Shown here one piece after another: positions 57,894 through 64,000 of a stretch of 64,000 nt of DNA (its first letter is position 1; each line of letters begins with the position of its first letter). The position numbers and the translations under genes are program-made. Source of the stretch: Acheta domesticus (Eukaryota; Arthropoda; Insecta; Orthoptera; Gryllidae); NCBI GenBank assembly GCA_031308135.1, contig JAHLJT010008756.1:105551271-105615270 (forward strand). The letters run 5' to 3'. The notes under the pieces were generated by a model. The model saw only the letters and a program-made list of their open reading frames with translations. It was not told where the DNA came from and ran no database searches.

Positions 57894-58387
57894 ATAATAT
57901 TGCGTAAAAGATAAGAGATATTGCGCAAGAGATAAGGAATGAGAGATAAATAAAGACGTTACAATTCATATGGACCTGAGTGCAACGTTTTGAGAATACG
58001 TCAATATGGGTAAGTTTTCGTGTTATATTTCACGTTACATTTCATATTCATTCATGTTATATTTCATGTTACATTTCACATTATTTCACGTTATAATTTA
58101 GTGACTTGAACCTCTTTTAGTGCTCGAAATATTCTAGTCATCCATTTCATAAAACCATGTATACATTGACACCAACATCCTTTTTTCTCCACTTATATTA
58201 AACATTTTCTTAGGTAATACTATGTTAAAAATCATATGTTAAATTCTTTTCACCATACATTATAACGTATCCAATTGTGTTATTAGGAATTGCATTGTGA
58301 AGCACATAATTTCATACATGTTTTTTGTGCAGCATCTACATTTTTTCCAATGTATGTTGTTGGCACTTTGGCGTCAAAAAAGATTCA
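57894..58387. other. AT-rich stretch with short repeats
   Basis: ATTGCGTAAAAGATAAGAGA (about 57900) has an inverted counterpart at 60975-61030. At 58020-58095 the words GTTATATTTCA/GTTACATTTCA repeat in tandem five or six times. Confidence 0.6.
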
Positions 58388-58790
58388 AATTTGGCGCCGT
58401 GGCGGGAGATTGATTTTTAATAACAATCTTTGGCCTTAATTACCAGCTCAGAATTTGCATTTTAAACGTACCGCGTCGGACCGCGTACTGGCTGCAAAAG
58501 AGCGGGTATAACTTCTTTGCTCTTGAGTTTCTTGGAATAGATTTGGCGGGCCTACTTATTAGTTCAGCTCCCTTCACCAGGTGGCAGCTTCTACTGGTCC
58601 CTCGCCGCAAAACACTTGTGTACACAAGAGAACGAACGACATGTAGATCTCCGTTTTTAACCTATAACAGCATTGTCGCCAAATTCAAACGCCGAAACAG
58701 GAACTTCACAGCAGTTGTTTTTCGCACAGGGAACAAGTTGCAATGAGCGTGCATTAACGTTCCATGAGAACAGGTTAAGCTATTAAAGTT
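58388..58790 (+). repeat. Repeat C copy 2
   Basis: Starts TTTGGCGCCGTGGCGGGAGA and ends near GTTCCATGAGAACAGG, matching 30680-31125 throughout, with shorter spacing after GAGCGGGTATAA. Same orientation as copy 1. Confidence 0.75.
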
Positions 58791-59600
58791 GGTACTAGTG
58801 TTGCCTTGCTCCACTGCCCGCCAAAGAATAACCGCCTTTTGCGCGCGAAGCGAGACTCGTCTTATTTGCTTGAGAGATATTATTTTCTCTCTTTCTAAGT
58901 AACAGGATTTCAACTGTCCTTGGCAGGTTCAACGGATCAGAATGAGATAAGAATGCTGCGTTGCCACAAAGAAAAATCAATATTTTCACTCACAGGCAAG
59001 CAAACGAAACTTAATTCTCCGTATTCAATTTTTCGATTGGGCCATCATACCACACGAAAGCCAGTTATCGCAGTGGCAATGGGTATCTTAGTGGTAGAGA
59101 GACACCTATTTGTCTCGGTGATGTTTTTTTTATTTCCTTATTAATAATGCGTAAAAATGTATTTACGCAAAGGAGAGAGTACTACAATAAGTTAATTTGA
59201 CACAAAATAACGGATAAGCAATGCGTCTTTCATCGGATTCGATTATGTTGCCTAAAGTTCCGCAAGAAAGCTTTCTATCATTGAGCCAAACGAATAGTGT
59301 TGTATTACAATTGATCGGATTAATTATTGTGCAAAATTTTGGTCATTGTTTGAAAATCTTCCAAGATATATAAACATTTACAAATAACGTTTTTATGTGG
59401 CATGTATTTTGCTACACAGAATTCAGTTATGGAGGGAGGAATTTAGAGGTTTGTTTTATTTCAACGTTCTGAGTATACTCTCACAAACGACGATTGAGTG
59501 ATGGGTTGTTATCTTGGAAATTAATTCATATTCGAGCTGCTAGAATTCTTCCTTGTTAAGTGATCCCCTTCTCGAGGTATTTTCTCGTATGTTGTCCCCG
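58791..59600. other. Unassigned stretch
   Basis: No terminal repeats or protein match. It leads into Copia-derived sequence. Confidence 0.4.
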
Positions 59601-59639
59601 TTGCTGGTGCACATTCGTGTGAAAGTAAATATAATAGCG

Positions 59640-60840
59640 CAAAATATGAAAGTTTTCCTCGCGATTTACCTATGCATCGCGCCCGAAACGAAAGTTAACG
59701 AAGAATTACAACAAGTATTTATTCAATAATCGGAAGAAATTCAACCCGAGCCTCTCGTGCGAAGATCTTCCAGAGAAAGACGGCCTGTAGAAAGATATGG
59801 TGTTACGACGGCGAGAAGGATGGAAACAACGAATTGTTTCGATTCGAGAATAACACCAAGAACCTTCCAAGAAGCCACTACCGGATCAGAAAGAGAAGAA
59901 TGGATTAAAGTGATTGAGAAGTAAATCAAGTGTTTACAAAGATATGGAACATGGAGAGAAGCAAATGTGACCGAAATTATACTGCGATTTTTGTAGGAAG
60001 AGCTCTCAAGATAACTCAAATCCCATCTTCGCGATGGAATATGTCACGGCATTTCGCATCTTTTCTCGGTCTTGCCGGTAGAAGTCGCATGATCGCAAGC
60101 ACTGCTTCATACGGTCGCGATCGTGCGAAATCTAGCGGAACGACTGTGAATGATACGAAATGCCGTGACATATTCCATCGCGAAGATGGCATTTGAATTA
60201 TCTTGAGAGCTCTTCCTACAAAAATCGCAGTGTAGTCCCGAACAGATTTTAAATAGCAAACGGATATTCAAAAGGAAAGTTATTTCCGTAAATGTAACGG
60301 ACAAAGCTCGCTTAGTGGTGAATGGTTCTAACCAAATAATTGGCGAAGATTTCGAAGAGTCACACAGTCCTTTAATGAAGTTAGAGACTGCGAATATTAT
60401 TGTCTATTGCAGCGTTTAACAGATATGTTGTAAATATGTGGATATAGAAACGGCATACTGAAATGGGGAACTTGACCGAGAAGTCTATATGAGAGTACCG
60501 CAAGAAATAAATACGAAGAATCCGAAAACAAGATAATTGAAACTGGAAAAGAGTCTATACGGATTGCCTGAAGCAGGTCGCTGCTGGTATGATAAACTGT
60601 GCAATATTTTGGAGCAATGCGGACTCAAATCTTGTCAAAATGATCCTTGTGTATTTATTGGTCAAAAAAACGCAGTTATTGGCTGTTTCGTTTTATGTAG
60701 ATGTTTAATCGTAGGCGAAAATGATTTAATTGTAAGAACTATTCATAAAACGATTAAGTAAAATGCTCACCATTAAAAGAATGGACAATGATGAAAATGT
60801 TACATCATGTCGGAATAAGAATCAAGAAATTAGAGCAAAA
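59640..60840 (+). pseudogene. Copia pol fragment: linker and reverse transcriptase, split by a MITE
   Basis: PLVRRSSRERRPVERYG (about 59750-59800) and GSEREEWIKVIEK (about 59885-59925) are the integrase-RT linker of Copia elements. A 253 bp MITE follows, then KARLVVNGSNQIIGEDFEES (about 60300-60360, after a shift), YVDIETAY (first palm Asp, about 60435), GELDREVYMRVPQE and LEKSLYGLPEAGRCWYDKL (60540-60600). The second palm box, normally Tyr-Val-Asp-Asp, is lost: the text reads FVLCRCLIVGEND. There are several stops. Complementary to the minus-strand integrase piece at 53890-54842. Confidence 0.8.
59980..60232. mobile_element. Palindromic mariner-type MITE with TA duplication
   Basis: The arms begin (C/T)ACTGCGATTTTTGTAGGAA and fold back over most of the 253 bp; AGCTCTCAAGATAA and GGAATATGTCACGGCATTTC also have inverted partners. 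TA lies on both sides (59978-59979, 60233-60234). No coding capacity. A degraded relative lies at 39742-39950. It disrupts Copia codons just upstream of the RT. Confidence 0.8.
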
Positions 60841-61144
60841 TAGCTAGACTGGGTGGACGCGAGAGTTGAGTGATAACAGCTCGACACTGGGATTTCCGTT
60901 AGTGCGCTGCTCGGAGCTTTACTGAGGAGAACTGTTCCCGACCGAGACTCGAAGCGAAGTGAATATTCTCTTATGCACATGTGTTTTTCTTATCTCTTGC
61001 GCAATATCTCTTATCTCTTACGCAATATTTTCTCATGCACCGGTGTTTTTCTTATCACTTACGTAATATTGCACCTATTTTTTCTTATCTATTGAGTGTT
61101 GAACTAAAATATATTGTTGATTGAAAAATATGGACTAAAAGGTT
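60841..61144. other. Stretch with TTATCTCTT repeats
   Basis: TTCTTATCTCTTGCGCAATA and variants repeat three times (60985-61060) and are the inverted counterpart of 57893-57945. No gene seen. Confidence 0.5.
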
Positions 61145-61470
61145 CCAAAAATCTGGTTCAGACATTTCAATAGATTTCCACGCTTTGAAAGATGTAAAAT
61201 GTGAAAATTTTATAAATTTAAGTATTTTAATGCGATTTTAATTAAAAAATATACTTTTTAAATATAAAAAAATTGTGGGTTTCATCATCTGGTTCAGATA
61301 TTTCCACAAATTTCCACACTTCAAAAACACGTAAAAATAGGGAAATTTTGGAATAAAATGATGAAAATATTAGTAAATTTAAACATTTTAATACGATTGT
61401 AATGAAAAATGGACATATTTAAATATCAAAAAATGAGGGGTCTCAAAAATCTCGTCCAGAAACTTTTTTA
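61145..61470 (+). repeat. Two imperfect ~160 bp tandem units
   Basis: CAAAAATCTGGTTCAGACATTT with its AT-rich follow-on is repeated at 61298 (ATCTGGTTCAGATATTT), and a third start (AAAATCTCGTCCAGAAAC) lies at 61446. Non-coding. Confidence 0.75.
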
Positions 61471-62341
61471 CATACTACTCGCATCGTATCCGACTTCAGC
61501 CAATGAGCTTCAGAAACCAGTTTGCGTCACAATAATAGCGGGAATTTTGAAATGCAGACAGATATAAAAATTATCACCATGTTCAGATGTCATTAAAACA
61601 GATATATGAAGAATTTCTTTTAAATATTGCATCTTGTACACCTTTTTCGTACTGTTTTCGTGTGGTCACCGTTGAAAAGTGTCACTTTATGCCACTTTCA
61701 AAATGTTTCTCAACACTTCTCGCCCTCCATGCGGTCAGCTTTTGGTCTGGCTTGCCAAATGAAGTACCCGAACTGTGGTCACGTGGTTCGTGACGCAAAC
61801 TGATACTGCGCAGAACGATCAAAAATCGGTGCGCCAGTGTAACTCACCTGTATCTTTCCACCATGGAGAGGGACTTTAAGGACAGTATAGCGTACAGCAC
61901 TCGACAGTAATATCTTGACCATTCTATACCACTTTTGTGCAACTGCGCATGCGCAAATCGAAATGCGCGTGCGCAGAACGTGGAGGTTGCTAACAATTAC
62001 TATACGCTACACTGTGCCGGGGGATGGGGGAGGGGCTCTTGCGCACCATATCCGACCAGCTAATGAGCTTCAGGCACCAGTTTGCGTCACATTAATAGCA
62101 GGGATTTTAAATGCAGCCAGTTAGCAAAACAATCACTACCTTGTTACAAGTCATTAAAACAGATGTATGAAGCACTTTTTAATAATGTAACTTTTATTTT
62201 AATTATACAATTATCGTGTTGCTCTTTGTTGAAATTTGCCATTTTCAAAAAGTATTCGTGACGCAATCAGGTGCTGTTCAGAATTAGTAAAAATCGTTGC
62301 GCTAGGGTAGCCCACTCACATCTTTCCACCATGCTCTCTGC
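61471..62341 (+). repeat. Tandem duplication, unit ~570 bp
   Basis: 61484-61868 (from ATCGTATCCGACTTCAGCCA to CTTTCCACCATGGAGAG) is repeated at 62047-62341 (ATATCCGACCAGCTAATGAG to CTTTCCACCATGCTCTC). The second copy is ~90 bp shorter. AATGAGCTTCAG and CAGTTTGCGTCAC are shared. The linking ~180 bp (61869-62046) is GC-richer. Confidence 0.8.
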
Positions 62342-62389
62342 TTAAAAAGTATAATCGCTCATCCATTCCTAACCGGTGTGGTTGCGTAG

Positions 62390-62593
62390 GAAGCGTGGCC
62401 GGCGGTGGCAGCGGCGGTGTTGGAGGAGGAGGCGCGGGTGGCGCTAGGGCTGCCTGAGGGCGGGGCGGCGGGCAGCGCAGGCGCCGTGCTGGGCGCTGGC
62501 CAGGAGAGCAGCACGTGGCAGCTGTTCCAGCGCGCGTCCTCCATCGCCGCCGACGGCCACCACTGGCGCTACGACGACGAAACCACACCACGG
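62390..62593 (+). CDS. Candidate host-gene exon (unidentified)
   Basis: 204 bp, open, GC-rich, exactly 68 codons between an acceptor (CCTAAC branch-like motif at 62368, then GCGTAG) and a good donor (CGG then GTAAAC), phase 0 at both ends. The protein text starts EAWPAVAAAVLEEEARVALG, has a Gly/Ala-rich middle, and ends ESSTWQLFQRASSIAADGHH then WRYDDETTPR. The C-terminal third looks like a folded or conserved segment rather than low complexity. The phase matches the donor of 41076-41270. The protein is not recognised. Confidence 0.55.
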
Positions 62594-62892
62594 GTAAACG
62601 CCTCGCTCGCGGTTCGCGCCACGCTCGCGGCACCGTGGTGCTCTGATGCAGCGGGCGTTCAAAACACTTGTGTGAACGCGGAGTAGTCGCAACCGGTCCA
62701 TACTGTCAATGAGGCACATCCGCTGATAGAGTTGCTAATTAGCGAATGTATCTTATATGGCATGGTCGGAGGCATTATCCGTTTCCGTTCTGAAAGAAAG
62801 TGGGATGTGCTGGGTGAGACAGCATAATGAAGAGCGGTGTTGGCGTGTGGAAGGGAGGAGAGAGGTCTTCGCCACGCTGCTGGCAGCTCTCT
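62594..62892. other. Possible intron start, no gene seen
   Basis: GC content falls from exon-like to background values over ~150 bp. No signature until repeat A at 62893. Confidence 0.4.
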
Positions 62893-63426
62893 CCCCTAAC
62901 ATATGATGTAGACAGAACCCTTCTTTTGTGGGCCCTTGTTATCGAAAAACAAATTGAAAGGAAAATGTCTGTCTGTCCGTCCGTCTACGAACACTGCTAG
63001 CGCCTAAACCATTAGTACGATTTCTTCCAAAATGAATATGCCCCCGTCGCCTGAGTCAAAGTTTTGAGATTTTGAAAAAGATTCTATAAAATTTGGGGGT
63101 ACTTTACATGGAGCCCCCCGGACATTTTCAACATTTTCTCAAAAACAGCTCCAAATGTTTTCTTTAATTTCTTGTAAGAACATAGTAAAATGCATTTATT
63201 AGGGTGGCATAGGTCCAATTTTCACGGTTGACACTGAATTTTCGAAAGTTGCAAAAGGTTTGAATTTTATTCGGCGTCTTCCTCCAACTACAAAATTGCG
63301 TATAGAGATTTTTCCTTCAAATAAAATTTGTTCTCCAGAGTGAGTTCTTTTATTAAGGTCCTTTACATTTTTTGAAAATTTTAGTTGTTTTCACGCAATA
63401 TTACGTGCAATGTGTGCAATTTTAAA
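62893..63426 (-). repeat. Repeat A copy (minus), truncated at both ends
   Basis: It starts in the tail (CCCCTAACATATGATGTAG) and stops in the third unit (GTGCAATTTTAAA). The next bases are ACTAGTGGTGC, the first 11 bp of repeat A in the opposite orientation, then unrelated DNA. Confidence 0.8.
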
Positions 63427-63514
63427 ACTAGTGGTGCTTCCAACGTACATACTTTCTCGCTCTGCTTCTATATGGTCATTAATGCTATTCCACTACTTCA
63501 TGAACCAGCAAAAG

Positions 63515-63650
63515 TGTATTCTACCAGCAAACCTTTTTGCGTACCGAGACCCAAAACCCGATACTCAAAGTTAACGAACTGGCACTTATACCACTACGCC
63601 ACACTAGCACCGCATGATTCGAACAGAGCCATGAAAGAATCACCGACCTA
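63515..63650 (-). mobile_element. tRNA-derived SINE-like fragment
   Basis: On the minus strand TGGCGTAGTGG (about 63600) is a perfect A box (TGGCNNAGTGG). GGGTTTTGGGTCTC about 50 bp later is a degenerate B box. The extent is uncertain. Confidence 0.5.
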
Positions 63651-63892
63651 TAAAATGGTAATTGCATGATAAAGGAACAATTGATACGATGGTATATACG
63701 CTTTACAAACCCAGGAAGAGACGTAAAAAATTGTTAAAAGTTAAAAATTTGAACAAATATATACAATCACATCGAGTACATTTATCGTAATTATCAATAT
63801 TTGTTATTCAAATGGTTTCACATGGTTTTAAATAAAGTTTCTAGAATTCTCAATTATGTCGTATGACAACAGAGAATTCTGACAAATAATAT

Positions 63893-63980
63893 TCTGCGAC
63901 CAGGACACGAACCGCCGAAGCTTCCCTCGGAAGACCTGTACCAATCCTCACTGATTAACCGCTGCGACCACAATGGATAG
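63893..63980 (-). mobile_element. tRNA-like sequence (SINE head or tRNA pseudogene)
   Basis: On the minus strand TGGTCGCAGCGGTTAATCAG resembles the A box and D arm of a Ser/Leu-type tRNA, and CGGCGGTTCGTGTCCTGGTC supplies a B box. A clean cloverleaf with an acceptor stem is not evident, so a functional tRNA is unlikely. Confidence 0.55.
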
Positions 63981-64000
63981 GCATGAAATACACTTATAAA

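Noticed and set aside
63893..63980. Functional tRNA gene
   Set aside because: A and B box similarity is present, but no full cloverleaf or acceptor stem could be drawn.
1..64000. CRISPR arrays, prokaryotic operons, phage or plasmid systems
   Set aside because: The repeats are TEs and microsatellites rather than regularly spaced repeat-spacer units, and there is no prokaryotic gene organisation.

Overview
This window reads as AT-rich, intron-containing nuclear DNA of an animal, most likely an insect or other arthropod. There are no bacterial operons, Shine-Dalgarno-led gene runs, rRNA genes or CRISPR arrays. Nearly everything recognisable is a transposable element (TE) or TE relic: non-LTR retrotransposons of Jockey-like, CR1-like and Dong/R4-like types, Copia fragments, solo or truncated LTRs, hAT-, PIF/Harbinger-, pogo/Tigger- and mariner-type DNA elements, a Helitron-like element and tRNA-derived SINE-like pieces. 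Almost all reading frames are broken, so most coding traces are called pseudogenes. The species cannot be fixed from the sequence alone.

Layout. 1-7440: 3' end of a Jockey-like LINE inserted in a ~1.7 kb dispersed repeat (called repeat A here), which then occurs in head-to-head and tail-to-tail copies with a long GTCC microsatellite. 7441-13260: two Dong/R4-like fragments; the larger one is split by a Harbinger-type element that itself carries a Helitron-like insertion. 13260-17160: AT-rich DNA with two duplicated segments and a decayed Dong/R4-like copy. 17121-21480: a pogo-like relic and two GC-rich LTR-like blocks. 21481-25110: a CR1-like LINE interrupted by a 389 bp fold-back MITE, next to which a 1.7 kb TTA-flanked transposon sits. 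25634-30030: a truncated LTR and the most complete Dong/R4-like element (minus strand). 30098-30257: a GC-rich candidate host exon directly beside that element. 32435-35928: a hAT-like element with a perfect 8 bp target duplication, containing a full repeat A copy. 37135-37800: minus-strand relic of the same transposase family as 22225-23966. 39969-40682: Tigger-like element. 41076-41270: second GC-rich candidate exon. 45506-51685: more repeat A copies, a solo LTR and a CR1-like fragment. 52653-52802: a perfect 58 bp-arm palindrome. 53985-60840: two complementary Copia pieces in opposite orientation around a second Helitron-like copy and a Jockey-like LINE. 61145-62341: local tandem duplications. 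62390-62593: third GC-rich candidate exon. The end holds a truncated repeat A and two tRNA-like pieces.

The three GC-rich, open, plus-strand segments (30098-30257, 41076-41270, 62390-62593) contrast sharply with the AT-rich TE sea. The second and third have splice-like borders in matching phase (0/0). I infer, without proof, that they may be exons of one unidentified host gene whose introns have filled with transposons. Nothing else looks like a functioning protein gene.
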